A DNA stretch of 37,271 bases from Pelotomaculum sp. UBA1371 (GTDB taxonomy: Bacteria > Bacillota > Desulfotomaculia > Desulfotomaculales > Pelotomaculaceae). The position numbers were made by a program, and so were the translations under genes. Each line of letters begins with the position of its first letter. Positions within the stretch are counted from its first letter, which is position 1. Where the stretch lies: NCBI GenBank assembly GCA_002305915.1, contig DBRJ01000061.1:1-37271 (forward strand). Direction: 5' to 3'. The notes beneath the pieces are model-generated. The model searched no databases. It had not been told where the DNA came from and worked only from the letters and a program-made list of their open reading frames with translations. Below are positions 16,711 to 25,464 of this stretch, one piece after another.

Positions 16711-17010
16711 GGCAGTAAACAGCGCAACTCTGAAGAGAGCCGCCGGAAGGTGCGAGGCGGTGTGCCAGGCTGTTGAAACTCGCCTTTGAGCTGTCTGGGG
16801 GAAGGTTATTACTCTAGAACGGTAGCGCACCGTTATCGCGTAAAGAGGGCAAAGAAGTGGGGCTACGGCTTGTTACAGCATACAGCCTTAATGGTTATGG
16901 AGAGTGAAGCGGACGGCAGTTATCCGCCACTCAACAGGGTCGTGCTTTGCCAAAAAGGGTGGTACCGCGGGAGAACCTCTCGTCCCTACAGTGGACGCAG
17001 GGGTTTTTTA
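16711..17010 (+). promoter_or_regulatory. T-box riboswitch of leuS, CTC (Leu) specifier
   Basis: Transcription-attenuating tRNA sensor. Stem I is closed by ACAGC (16719-16723) and GCTGT (16790-16794); the conserved AGAGAGC lies at its 5' side, and GAAACTCGCCTTTGAG gives a specifier CTC at 16779-16781, matching leucine. The T-box core AAGGGTGGTACCGCGG (16955-16970) includes the TGGT bulge that pairs with an uncharged NCCA end (discriminator A, as in tRNA-Leu). The terminator stem pairs CGTCC (16981-16985) with GGACG (16993-16997) plus flanking ACCTC/AGGGGT, followed by six T. Low charged tRNA-Leu should favour read-through to leuS. Confidence 0.95.
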
Positions 17011-17437
17011 TGTTTTAACAGGTACGCTGCTTTTTGGGGTCTTATCCAACCTGCCAGTTGCAAAGATCCCAAAAGCAAAATCCCGGAAATGGCCATTGAA
17101 ATGTTTATAACTGAATGCCTGTAAGATTGATTCTGCTTAAAACTTGAGTAATTGTTGTTTCTGTGATAAAATCTTCAGATGGACGGTATGGCTTTAACGG
17201 TGCAGATATACGGATAGGGTGCGAAAAAACCTCATCTGCTGCTTTTATTGTTATTATATGTGGGTTTGTAAGGAAGAATAATTGATTTAGTCAGCTTAGT
17301 GCCTGTGAATGCGGTTTTTCATCATTACCGGCTTGGTACTGATTAATTTGCCGGCTACTCTGTGAATGAAGAAGACAATTGGTTACCTGGCTGCTTTTGA
17401 GCGGCTTGCGCCTGTTAATCTAGGGGGGACTTTTTAG
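17011..17437 (+). other. 427-base gene-free stretch between T-box terminator and leuS
   Basis: T-box terminators are normally close to the gene they control; here over 400 bases intervene. No open reading frame with a credible binding site is present. It contains a promoter candidate at 17144-17172 and a distant inverted pair CAGATG (17176-17181) / CATCTG (17233-17238). The ribosome binding site AGGGGGG for leuS is at the 3' end. Confidence 0.6.
17144..17172 (+). promoter_or_regulatory. Candidate internal promoter downstream of the T-box
   Basis: TTGAGT (17144-17149), 17-base spacer, TAAAAT (17167-17172) with extended -10 TG at 17164-17165. Transcripts from here would bypass the T-box and reach leuS after a ~260-base leader. 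Confidence 0.5.
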
Positions 17438-19921
17438 TTGAACGACAATTATGTGTTTAAAGACGTGGAAGGAAAGTGGCAGGCTCGCTGGGAAAAAGAG
17501 GGCATATACGAGGTATCCGATTTTTCTGACAGGCCAAAGTACTACTGTCTGGAGATGTTTCCATATCCTTCCGGAAAACTCCATATGGGTCATGTGAGGA
17601 ATTACTCAATCGGTGACGTAGTGGCCCGTTTTAAAACCATGCAGGGTTTTCATGTGCTTCATCCCATGGGTTGGGACGCTTTCGGCCTGCCGGCGGAGAA
17701 TGCAGCCATTAAGCATGGCGGGATTCACCCGGCTGAATGGACTATTGACAATATTGATAATATGCGTGCCCAGCTGAAGCAAATGGGGATTAGCTATGAC
17801 TGGAACAGGGAGGTAGCTACTTGCCACCCGGGTTACTATCATTGGACCCAGTGGCTTTTTCTCCAGCTCTTGCACAGGGGACTGGCCTATAAAAAGAAGG
17901 CGGCTGTGAACTGGTGCCCGGAATGCGCTACCGTGCTGGCCAATGAGCAGGTTAAGGACGGGGGCTGTGAGCGCTGCAAGACTCCGGTGGAAAAACGTGA
18001 ACTGGCCCAGTGGTTCTTTAAGATTACCGCTTACGCCGAGCGTCTGCTCAAAGACATGGAGCTTCTGGAAGGATGGCCGGAAAAGGTCAAGATCATGCAG
18101 GAGAACTGGATCGGACGCAGCGAAGGCGCCGAGATTGACTTCAAGGTGGATGGAATGGATGATACAATTACCGTTTACACCACCCGGCCTGATACTGTAT
18201 TCGGCGTCACCTATATGGTCCTGGCCCCAGAGCACCCGCTGGTGGAGAAATTAATCGCCGGTAAAAGTGAAGAAGCTGAAATCCGTAAATTCATTCGCAA
18301 GGTCCGGAACTTGACCGATATTGATCGCACTTCCGCTGAAACAGAGAAAATCGGTCTGTCCACCGGCGCCTTCTGCATCAATCCTCTGACCGGAGAAAAG
18401 GTTCCAGTTTTAATCGCAAACTATGTCCTGCTGGAATACGGCACAGGTTGCGTGATGGGTGTTCCCGCCCACGACCAACGCGATTTTGAGTTTGCCCGTA
18501 AATATAATTTTCCTGTACGTGTGGTCATTCAGCCCGCCGGGGTCAAGCTGGAACCTTCAACCATGGAGGCTGCCTACGAAGGGGAAGGCGTAATGGTTAA
18601 TTCCGGCAAGTTTGACGGGCTGCCCAATAAGGAGGGCATGAAGGCCATAACCCGTGAACTGGAAAAGCTGGGGAAGGGCAGGTTCCGGGTGAACTACCGC
18701 TTGCGGGACTGGTTGATTTCACGGCAACGCTACTGGGGAGCGCCCATTCCTGTCATTTACTGCGATAAATGCGGAGCGGTTCCGGTCCCCGAAAGCGAAC
18801 TGCCCGTATTGCTGCCCATGGATGTTGAATTTAAACCAACCGGCCGTTCACCCCTGGCGGATTGTCCCGACTTTGTGAATACTGTTTGCCCTGCCTGCGG
18901 CGGACCCGGCAAAAGGGAAACCGACACCATGGATACCTTTATGTGTTCGTCCTGGTACTATTACCGGTATACCAGCCCCCGGGAAACGGGAGGTCCCTGG
19001 GACAAAGCGAAAGTTGACTACTGGCTTCCCGTCGATCAGTATATCGGCGGAGTTGAACATGCTATTCTGCACCTTTTGTACTCCCGGTTTTTTACCAAAG
19101 TTCTTTATGACTTGAATCTGATCAGCAACCAGGAGCCCTTTACCAATCTTCTCACCCAGGGCATGGTTCTTAAAGACGGGGTTAAAATGTCCAAGTCCAG
19201 GGGGAACGTTGTGAGTCCGGAAGATATTGTGGCCCGTTACGGAGCTGATACTGCAAGGCTGTTCATTCTTTTTGCAGCTCCGCCAGAGCGCGATCTGGAA
19301 TGGAGTAATCAAGGGGTTGAAGGTTGCTTCCGCTTCCTGAGAAGGGTCTGGCGCCTGGCGGCGCCCCTGGCTGATTTCCTTAAAGGCGTACCACTGGCGC
19401 CTGCTGCCAACCTTGTGGGGGCAAACCGGGAAATGCGCAGAATTACGCACTATACTATTAAAAAGGTAACTGAGGATATCAGCAACCGCTTCAACTTTAA
19501 TACGGCGGTCAGCGCCATTATGGAGATGGTGAACGCCCTTTACCAGTACAAAGAAATTCCCGAAACTGACCGTAGCCCTGCCGTATTGAGGGAATCCCTG
19601 GATAGCCTGCTGCTCCTGCTGGCGCCCTTTGCGCCTCACATCACCGAAGAAATCTGGGAGGCTACAGGTCATGAGGGCAGCATCCACAAGCAGCCCTGGC
19701 CGGCTTACGATCCTGAAGCTATTCAGGAAGATGAAATTACGATTGTAGTGCAGATTAACGGTAAAGTGCGCGAGAGACTGCTGGTGCCGGCGGATCTGAC
19801 CCCGGAAAAAATGCGGGAAAGAGTTCTGCAGGAGCCCAGGGTAATAAGGTTGATCCAGGACAAGAAGATAATTAAGATTATTCCGGTGCCTGGAAAACTG
19901 GTTAATATTGTGGTCAAGTAA
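17438..19921 (+). CDS. leuS: Leucyl-tRNA synthetase
   Basis: 827 residues from TTG 17438, after AGGGGGG. Class I synthetase: the HIGH-type motif is HMGH at residues 49-52 and the second signature is KMSKS near residue 585. The large CP1 editing domain (residues ~220-410) includes the TTRPDT threonine-rich element and GVPAHDQRDFEFA, used to hydrolyse mischarged tRNA-Leu. Zinc-type Cys clusters CPEC/CERC are present before it. C-terminal anticodon-binding and LeuRS-specific domains complete the enzyme. Controlled by the T-box upstream. Confidence 0.98.
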   Translation: MNDNYVFKDVEGKWQARWEKEGIYEVSDFSDRPKYYCLEMFPYPSGKLHMGHVRNYSIGDVVARFKTMQGFHVLHPMGWDAFGLPAENAAIKHGGIHPAEWTIDNIDNMRAQLKQMGISYDWNREVATCHPGYYHWTQWLFLQLLHRGLAYKKKAAVNWCPECATVLANEQVKDGGCERCKTPVEKRELAQWFFKITAYAERLLKDMELLEGWPEKVKIMQENWIGRSEGAEIDFKVDGMDDTITVYTTRPDTVFGVTYMVLAPEHPLVEKLIAGKSEEAEIRKFIRKVRNLTDIDRTSAETEKIGLSTGAFCINPLTGEKVPVLIANYVLLEYGTGCVMGVPAHDQRDFEFARKYNFPVRVVIQPAGVKLEPSTMEAAYEGEGVMVNSGKFDGLPNKEGMKAITRELEKLGKGRFRVNYRLRDWLISRQRYWGAPIPVIYCDKCGAVPVPESELPVLLPMDVEFKPTGRSPLADCPDFVNTVCPACGGPGKRETDTMDTFMCSSWYYYRYTSPRETGGPWDKAKVDYWLPVDQYIGGVEHAILHLLYSRFFTKVLYDLNLISNQEPFTNLLTQGMVLKDGVKMSKSRGNVVSPEDIVARYGADTARLFILFAAPPERDLEWSNQGVEGCFRFLRRVWRLAAPLADFLKGVPLAPAANLVGANREMRRITHYTIKKVTEDISNRFNFNTAVSAIMEMVNALYQYKEIPETDRSPAVLRESLDSLLLLLAPFAPHITEEIWEATGHEGSIHKQPWPAYDPEAIQEDEITIVVQINGKVRERLLVPADLTPEKMRERVLQEPRVIRLIQDKKIIKIIPVPGKLVNIVVK

Positions 19922-20279
19922 GTTGTGTAAACATGTCCTAAAAGGCGTTGACAAGACGGGCATTGGGCATGATTAGTATTCAACAATTATGTCCAGGCTA
20001 TGATTGTGAGCCATGTCAAATATATTAATTCAAGGGAAGCCATGCAAGTGGTTTCCCTGCTCTATTTAAAGAGAGATGCGCCTTAATTCAACTGAGAGTT
20101 TTCCGGCCTAACCTCAACAGGTACATAGGAGTAAAACCTCATATCGGGCACACAGCCCGCATGCTTTTGCCCGGGCAAGCAGCGGGCTCCATTACTAAAA
20201 ACGGCCAGGATATTGTCTGTCTTTCTTAATTAACTGCTGATTAAACAAAGAGGCGGGAGCAGATCCCTGGGGCAGCAAA
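19922..20279. other. Intergenic region between convergent leuS and the AAA+ regulator
   Basis: No gene seen. Hairpins: AGGGAAGCC (20033-20041) / GGTTTCCCT (20050-20058), a possible weak leuS terminator; and a nested structure where AGCCCGC (20154-20160) / GCGGGCT (20182-20188) enclose the 12-base palindrome TTGCCCGGGCAA (20167-20178). Confidence 0.6.
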
Positions 20280-22076
20280 TTATCCCCGGTCGGGCTGCAG
20301 GCCGTACCGCTGAATTTTCCTGTAAATGGTGGCACGGCTAATCCCCAGCACCCTGGCAGCCCTGGTTTTTCCTTCGTCCGTCCAACCGTACCGGTCCAGC
20401 GCCGTTATGATGGCATCCTTCTCCAGCTGGGCCAGGGGCAGGAGTCTCCCGTCACTGGTGATATCATTGGGAAGGCCCTTTTTTGTTGTTTCCCGTAAGG
20501 TCGGTGGGAGGCTTTCAACGGTAATGATATTGCTTTCTTCCAGGTTGATGGCATATTCCACGGCATAGACCAGCTCTCTCACATTGCCGGGCCAGTAATA
20601 ATTCATGCAGACGTTTAAAGCTTCACTGGAGAACCCTGTAATCTCTTTACCGAGCAACTTGTTGAACCGCTTCATATAATGCTCCAGAAGCAGCGGGATG
20701 TCTTCCTGCCTTACCCGCAAAGGAGGTATGACCAGGGGGATGACGCTGAGAAGGTAATAAAGGTCGTCTCTAAAAATGTTTTTGCGGATCATTTCCTGCA
20801 AATCAGAATTGGTTGCCGCGATTACTCTTGTGTCTACAGGGATCAAACGGGTACCGCCAACCCGCTCCACCCTGCGTTCCTTCAAAACTCTTAAGAGCTT
20901 GGTCTGCAGGTACAGGGACATGTTGCTGATTTCGTCCAGAAAAATGGTTCCCCCGTCGGCAAGTTCAAATTTACCCGGTTTGCTGCCCCGCTTGGCTCCG
21001 GAGAAAGCCGCTTCGGCGTAGCCGAAAAGCTCGATGTCCAGCAAGTTTTCAGGCATAGCGCCGCAGTTAATAGTAATAAAGGGTTTATGGCCGTGGGGAC
21101 CTGCAGCATGAATTGCCCTGGCAAATACTTCTTTACCGGTGCCGCTTTCGCCAATTATCAGTACGGTGGAGTTGCTGGGGGCCACTTTTTGGGCTTTAGT
21201 TTTAACCGCCAGCAAGGGCTTGCTCATCCCTACGATGTCCTCGAAATCGATAATCTCCTGGTTATTCATGATCCCATAAGCCAGTTTTTGCGTTTCCTTG
21301 AAATCCCTGAAAGAAGCCACGACGCCTACAACCTGGCCGGTTTTCATTTTGATGGGCTTAACCGTGCTAAGCAGGTGGAGCTTGCGACCCTCGTAATTAA
21401 TAAACACTTCCCTGGAGTGAAAGCCTTTACCATCCCTTAAGACCTCCGCCAGAGGCAGGGAGGGCAGCACATCTTTTGAATCTTTGCCAATTACAGATTT
21501 TTTTCTGGTTCCAAAAACCCGTTCCGCAGAACGGTTGAAGTGGGTGATTACACAATCGCTGTCAACGGCTATAACACTTTCGTCCACAGAATCTACTACA
21601 GCCTCGAGCCGGTTGGCCATGACCATCCGCTCAGTCAATATTTCCTGCTCCAGGGCCTTGCTGCTGATTAGATCGGCCATTCTTCCGATAAACTCAATCA
21701 GGGAATCTGTATTTGTGCCCAGCGTTTCCTTCTGCTCCTCATTAAAGGCGATCAAACTGATTGTACCGATGGTTTCAGATGCCGCAGTAATGGGATAAAC
21801 AATCGAGGCCTTATAAAAGCACTGTCCGGTCAGGGGGCAGGAAAGGCAAATCTCGTGGAACCCGGCTTCACTGATAAATATATGGTTGCCGGTTTGCAAA
21901 ACGTGCTTGTTCACAAACCCGCGCAAAAGGCGGGAACCCACATCGTTCCGGACAATTCCGGTGCCGGCTACGCGCACCAGGTCCGTATCGATGATTTCTA
22001 CCTCTATTTTCAGCACGGTGGCTATTGCTTCAGCTATTTTCTGACCGCTTTCGCTTACCTGTCCAAGCCTGGTCAT
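20280..22076 (-). CDS. Sigma-54-class AAA+ transcriptional regulator (GAF-like/PAS/AAA+/Fis)
   Basis: 598 residues. The N-terminal ~140 residues form a GAF-like sensory domain with a Cys pair (CLSCPLTGQC). A PAS domain follows at about 150-265 (SVIAVDSDCVITHFNRSAER). The AAA+ domain spans about 290-520, with Walker A GESGTGKE and Walker B GGTIFLDEI. A C-terminal Fis-type helix-turn-helix is seen (TRAARVLGISRATIYRKIQR). The sigma-54-contact loop, normally GAFTGA, reads AAFSGA. It lies just downstream of the kor operon on the same strand but behind a terminator, so it has its own promoter and may sense a small metabolite or redox state to control neighbouring energy genes; the targets are not visible. 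Confidence 0.88.
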   Translation of the reverse strand: MTRLGQVSESGQKIAEAIATVLKIEVEIIDTDLVRVAGTGIVRNDVGSRLLRGFVNKHVLQTGNHIFISEAGFHEICLSCPLTGQCFYKASIVYPITAASETIGTISLIAFNEEQKETLGTNTDSLIEFIGRMADLISSKALEQEILTERMVMANRLEAVVDSVDESVIAVDSDCVITHFNRSAERVFGTRKKSVIGKDSKDVLPSLPLAEVLRDGKGFHSREVFINYEGRKLHLLSTVKPIKMKTGQVVGVVASFRDFKETQKLAYGIMNNQEIIDFEDIVGMSKPLLAVKTKAQKVAPSNSTVLIIGESGTGKEVFARAIHAAGPHGHKPFITINCGAMPENLLDIELFGYAEAAFSGAKRGSKPGKFELADGGTIFLDEISNMSLYLQTKLLRVLKERRVERVGGTRLIPVDTRVIAATNSDLQEMIRKNIFRDDLYYLLSVIPLVIPPLRVRQEDIPLLLEHYMKRFNKLLGKEITGFSSEALNVCMNYYWPGNVRELVYAVEYAINLEESNIITVESLPPTLRETTKKGLPNDITSDGRLLPLAQLEKDAIITALDRYGWTDEGKTRAARVLGISRATIYRKIQRYGLQPDRG

Positions 22077-22423
22077 TTTATGGCAGCTCCCCGTAATAAA
22101 TAATCAAATGTTATGGTATTCTAGCCAGGCAGATAATTATCCTACCTGATCGTAAATGTATATAAAAATAAACCGCCTTGAATAAGGCGGTTCAGGCCGT
22201 TGTTTAACTTGCAATCGTTGATAGAGAGCCGGTTCAGTTTTTCATGTGGCGCCAAACCACCTTAAATAGTATCAGCGTAATACAGCTGGAGGTTAATTGT
22301 TGAAATGTTCCGGTGCAAGGAGCAACAGGTTGGCAGCAACTTATGGATGGACGTAAAAGGGAACTATTAATCTTCAAAAACGCCTGTTGCTTTATTAATA
22401 ATCTTTAGCCGGAGAAGGGAACT
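22077..22423. other. Gene-free region between kor operon and regulator
   Basis: Contains the kor terminator (22163-22192) and, nearer the operon, a 9-bp inverted pair AGCAACAGG (22321-22329) / CCTGTTGCT (22383-22391) separated by 53 bases. No credible gene. Confidence 0.6.
22163..22192 (-). terminator. Rho-independent terminator of the kor operon
   Basis: AACCGCCTT (22171-22179) and AAGGCGGTT (22184-22192) form a 9-bp stem with a 4-base loop; on the minus strand it is followed by TATTTTTATA. Confidence 0.85.
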
Positions 22424-22969
22424 CTAGGCAGCGGCCTGACGGGCGCTTTTCCAGCCCAGTTCAAGAGCTTTTTTATTTAAAACCTCTGTTCCCGGGGGAA
22501 TGCGGGACAATAAGGCCTGATTCAACGATTCCATGGAAACTACGCCGGTTACAGCAGCCAGGGCTCCCAGGGCCACCACGTTGGCCACCATTTCTTTGCC
22601 CAGGGACTCTTTAGCGAGCCGGCTGAATGGCGCCGAGATCATCCTGGCGTCAGTTTGGGCCGGAGCTTTAACATAAGTACTGTCAATAATCAGAGTCCCG
22701 TTGGGGTCCAGTTCACCTGCGTAACGGCTCAGGGCTTCCTGGCTCATTGCCAGCACGATGTCGGGTTTTGTTACCTTGGGGTAATCAATATCATCATTAC
22801 TGATGATGACCTCCGCCTTGCTGGCTCCTCCCCGGGCTTCCGGCCCGTAGGACTGGGTCTGCACGGCGTTTTTCCCGTCTCTGATTACAGCTTCGGCCAG
22901 TATTTGTCCTGCCAGAATCAGCCCCTGGCCGCCTGAACCGCTTAAAATAATTTCACTGGTTTGAGTCAC
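22424..22969 (-). CDS. korC: 2-oxoacid:ferredoxin oxidoreductase, gamma subunit
   Basis: 181 residues from GTG 22969, eight bases after GAGGAGG. The family opening ILSGSGGQGLILAGQILAEA and the QTQSYGPEARGGASKAEVII segment identify the gamma domain of the pyruvate/2-oxoglutarate ferredoxin oxidoreductase family, which contributes to the CoA site. It is the last gene of a delta-alpha-beta-gamma operon, the layout of four-subunit 2-oxoglutarate synthases. Confidence 0.93.
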   Translation of the reverse strand: MTQTSEIILSGSGGQGLILAGQILAEAVIRDGKNAVQTQSYGPEARGGASKAEVIISNDDIDYPKVTKPDIVLAMSQEALSRYAGELDPNGTLIIDSTYVKAPAQTDARMISAPFSRLAKESLGKEMVANVVALGALAAVTGVVSMESLNQALLSRIPPGTEVLNKKALELGWKSARQAAA

Positions 22970-22992
22970 GGATCATTCCTCCTCGGGTATCA

Positions 22993-23799
22993 TTATATTC
23001 TTTCTATGAGCTGCTGGTATGCTTCTGTAAATTCAGGAGCTTCTGTTTTATAGAGTTCGCCTATGATAAAATTGCCCTTCAACTCTTCCGGCGTTAGCTT
23101 TTTTGCTTTTTCCACAGGTATCCCATGTTCCTTCTGCCACATCAGCATGTCGTAGCCGCTCCCCATTTTATTCCGCCTTCCGTAGGCTACCGGACAGGCT
23201 GTAACCGTTTCAATGAGGCTGAATCCTTTATGATTTGCACCGTTGCAAATCAGTTTGGTCAACAAGCTGGTATGATAGGTTGTGGCCCGGGCGGTATATG
23301 TAGCCCCTGCAGCTTTGGCCAGTTCCGCCAGGTCAAAGGGGCGTTCTACTGTTCCCCGGGATGCTGTGGAGGCGCGGGAGTTTTGAGGGGTGAGGGGGGA
23401 GTACTGTCCGCCGGTCATTCCGTAAATACTATTGTTGAAAATGATGGCCGTGAGGTCGATATTACGTCTGGCCGCATGAATTAAGTGATTTCCACCAATT
23501 GCGCCGGCATCACCGTCGCCCATCAGAACAAAAACCTTTAACTCAGGACGGGCAAACTTGATTCCGGTGGCAAAAGCAAGGGCCCTCCCATGGGTTGTGT
23601 GTAGAGTATTGAAGTCCAGATAGCCGCTGGCCCTTGAGGAACAGCCTATCCCGGATACGATTACGGTATTGTCCTGATTACAGCCGATCTTGGCAAAAGC
23701 CCGGATCAGGGCGCCCAGAACAATACCGTTTCCACATCCGGGGCACCAGATGTGGGGGAGTTTATCATATCGTAAATATTTTTGAACTTCTTGCTGCAT
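22993..23799 (-). CDS. korB: 2-oxoacid:ferredoxin oxidoreductase, beta subunit (TPP-binding)
   Basis: 268 residues from ATG 23799, preceded by GGGTGA at 7 bases; ATG 23814 is in frame but too near its AGGA. It contains the [4Fe-4S] ligand region WCPGCGNG, a further Cys at GIGCSSRASGY, and the thiamine-diphosphate motif GDGDAGAIGGNHLIHAARRN. The beta subunit carries out decarboxylation and passes electrons to ferredoxin. The 2-oxoglutarate specificity is inferred from subunit layout and the alpha subunit. Confidence 0.93.
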   Translation of the reverse strand: MQQEVQKYLRYDKLPHIWCPGCGNGIVLGALIRAFAKIGCNQDNTVIVSGIGCSSRASGYLDFNTLHTTHGRALAFATGIKFARPELKVFVLMGDGDAGAIGGNHLIHAARRNIDLTAIIFNNSIYGMTGGQYSPLTPQNSRASTASRGTVERPFDLAELAKAAGATYTARATTYHTSLLTKLICNGANHKGFSLIETVTACPVAYGRRNKMGSGYDMLMWQKEHGIPVEKAKKLTPEELKGNFIIGELYKTEAPEFTEAYQQLIERI

Positions 23800-23816
23800 T
23801 TTTGGCTCACCCATTC

Positions 23817-24956
23817 CTATAACGATTTGATGGCAGCCAGGATTTCCGAAGGAGTTATCAGCTCACCGGTAACTTTATTAACACCGGTAACCCTGGTGTT
23901 GCCCTGTGCTGCGCGTTCTACTTCGAGTCTGTACTGTCCCATATTCATTTCGGGTACAATGATAGCCCGGGCCTTGCGGGAAAGAGAGGCTATTTCTTTT
24001 TCCGGAAAAGGCCAGATGGTAATAGGCCTGAAGAGACCTGCCTTAATTCCTTCCGCACGGGCTTCCTTCACTGCCCGCCGTGCCGAACGGGAAACCGCTC
24101 CATATGCTACAACGACTATCTCAGCGTCATCCGTTTGGCAGAATTCACTGAGGACGATCTCGTCGAGGTTTTTCATAAGCTTGTCATGCAGACGCTTAAT
24201 CAATTTATCAGTTACAACAGGATTGGTGCTGGGAGCGCCGCTTTCATCATGGACCAGGCTGGTTACGTGAAAGCGGTAACCCTCACAAAAGTTGGCAACA
24301 ACCGGTACACCATCCTCGCCGGGCTGGTAGGGTTTGTAATCTTTGAGACCGGCGGGTGGTTTTTTGCGGTCGACAACGGGAAGATCACCCGGTTGGGGCA
24401 GGCATACACGTTCCCGCAGGTGGCCGATAACCTCGTCTGTGAGAATAATAACAGGTGTTCTGAATCTTTCCGACAAATTGAAAGCCTTTACTGTTAAGGA
24501 ATATGATTCCTGTACTGAGTCAGGACAGAGGGCGATGATCGAGTGGTCGCCGTGTGTTCCCCAGCGCGCCTGCATCACGTCTCCCTGGGCCGGCGCCGTT
24601 GGAATGCCGGTGCTCGGGCCGAACCGTTGAACATTTACAACCACGCAGGGTACTTCCGCCATAGCGGCAAAGCCGAGATTCTCCTGTTTAAGGGAAAAAC
24701 CGGGGCCGCTGGTGGCTGTCATGGATTTCAGACCGGTGAGTGAGGCGCCGATAACAGCGGCCATGCTGCCCAGTTCATCTTCCATCTGGATATACTTCCC
24801 TCCCAGAGTCGGGAGTTTGTCGGAAAGGATTTCAGCAATTTCCGTAGATGGGGTAATGGGGTAGCCGGCGAAAAAGCGCGCACCGGCCGCCAGGGCTCCT
24901 TCAGCTATAGCTTCATTACCTTGCATTAAGCGGGCCAGGGGTAATACTGCACTCAT
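23817..24956 (-). CDS. korA: 2-oxoacid:ferredoxin oxidoreductase, alpha subunit (KorA type)
   Basis: 379 residues; GGAGGTGA lies 6 bases before ATG 24956 and overlaps the end of korD. It opens with QGNEAIAEGALAAGARFFAG and YPITPSTEIAE, then MEDELGSMAAVIGAS and TSGPGFSLKQENLG, all typical of KorA/VorB-type alpha subunits. The complex converts 2-oxoglutarate and CoA to succinyl-CoA, CO2 and reduced ferredoxin, or the reverse (reductive TCA, amino acid synthesis). Branched-chain 2-oxoacids remain possible substrates. Confidence 0.93.
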   Translation of the reverse strand: MSAVLPLARLMQGNEAIAEGALAAGARFFAGYPITPSTEIAEILSDKLPTLGGKYIQMEDELGSMAAVIGASLTGLKSMTATSGPGFSLKQENLGFAAMAEVPCVVVNVQRFGPSTGIPTAPAQGDVMQARWGTHGDHSIIALCPDSVQESYSLTVKAFNLSERFRTPVIILTDEVIGHLRERVCLPQPGDLPVVDRKKPPAGLKDYKPYQPGEDGVPVVANFCEGYRFHVTSLVHDESGAPSTNPVVTDKLIKRLHDKLMKNLDEIVLSEFCQTDDAEIVVVAYGAVSRSARRAVKEARAEGIKAGLFRPITIWPFPEKEIASLSRKARAIIVPEMNMGQYRLEVERAAQGNTRVTGVNKVTGELITPSEILAAIKSL

Positions 24957-24957
24957 T

Positions 24958-25176
24958 TCAGCTCACCTCCTGTCCAACATGAATGGCAAAGTCCGGGCAA
25001 TGGTATTCACATCTGCGGCACCCGGTACACATGGCAGGATTCACCACGGTAGCCTTGCCCCGGCTGTCCATGGCCAGCACTTTGGTACATAAAGCCGCAC
25101 AAATACCGCAACCCTTACACCATTCTTTATGGATTATAATTTTTTGAGGAGAAAGTTTTGATAGTGTTTCAGCCAT
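24958..25176 (-). CDS. korD: 2-oxoacid:ferredoxin oxidoreductase, delta subunit (2[4Fe-4S] ferredoxin)
   Basis: 72 residues from ATG 25176, with AAAGAGG upstream. Two CxxCxxCxxxC clusters are visible: CKGCGICAALC and CTGCRRCEYHCP. First gene of the kor operon. It relays electrons from the beta subunit to soluble ferredoxin. The next start codon (korA) is one base beyond its stop, giving translational coupling. Confidence 0.93.
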   Translation of the reverse strand: MAETLSKLSPQKIIIHKEWCKGCGICAALCTKVLAMDSRGKATVVNPAMCTGCRRCEYHCPDFAIHVGQEVS

Positions 25177-25464
25177 GATGTTACCTCTTTATGTTTAAGT
25201 AGTATTTTGTTTACTGTATATTGGATACATTGCGGAATTCTGGTAAGCTCCTGAGTATGAATAATACCTCCGGGGGTAGTCGAATCAACCAACCACTTCG
25301 TATCACATTGAGAGTTCTGAATGCCAAACCCCAGAGTTAATATTGCTTGTATCAATATGACATAAATCTCATATTAATACACAAAAATAACTCTATTAAT
25401 ATTTTACTCGTTTTTTAGTTATTGTAAAGTAATATTTTTTATTAAATACGGCAAATCATAAACC
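25177..25464. promoter_or_regulatory. Divergent promoter region between korD and the DUF421 gene
   Basis: 288 AT-rich bases serving two divergent genes. No convincing -35/-10 pair or sigma-54 -24/-12 element was found for the kor operon by eye. Confidence 0.4.

Noticed and set aside
16786..17124. 112-codon plus-strand open frame
   Set aside because: Covers the T-box leader and its terminator; translation has no protein-like pattern.
18848..19963. 371-codon minus-strand open frame
   Set aside because: Antisense shadow of leuS; no family signature or binding site, while leuS is complete and unambiguous.
25200..25330. Sigma-54 -24/-12 promoter for the kor operon
   Set aside because: TTTGGCATT appears on the minus strand but lacks a GC dinucleotide at the required 10-base spacing.
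25134..25355. 73-codon minus-strand open frame upstream of korD
   Set aside because: Overlaps korD in another frame and lacks a binding site; korD itself is clear.
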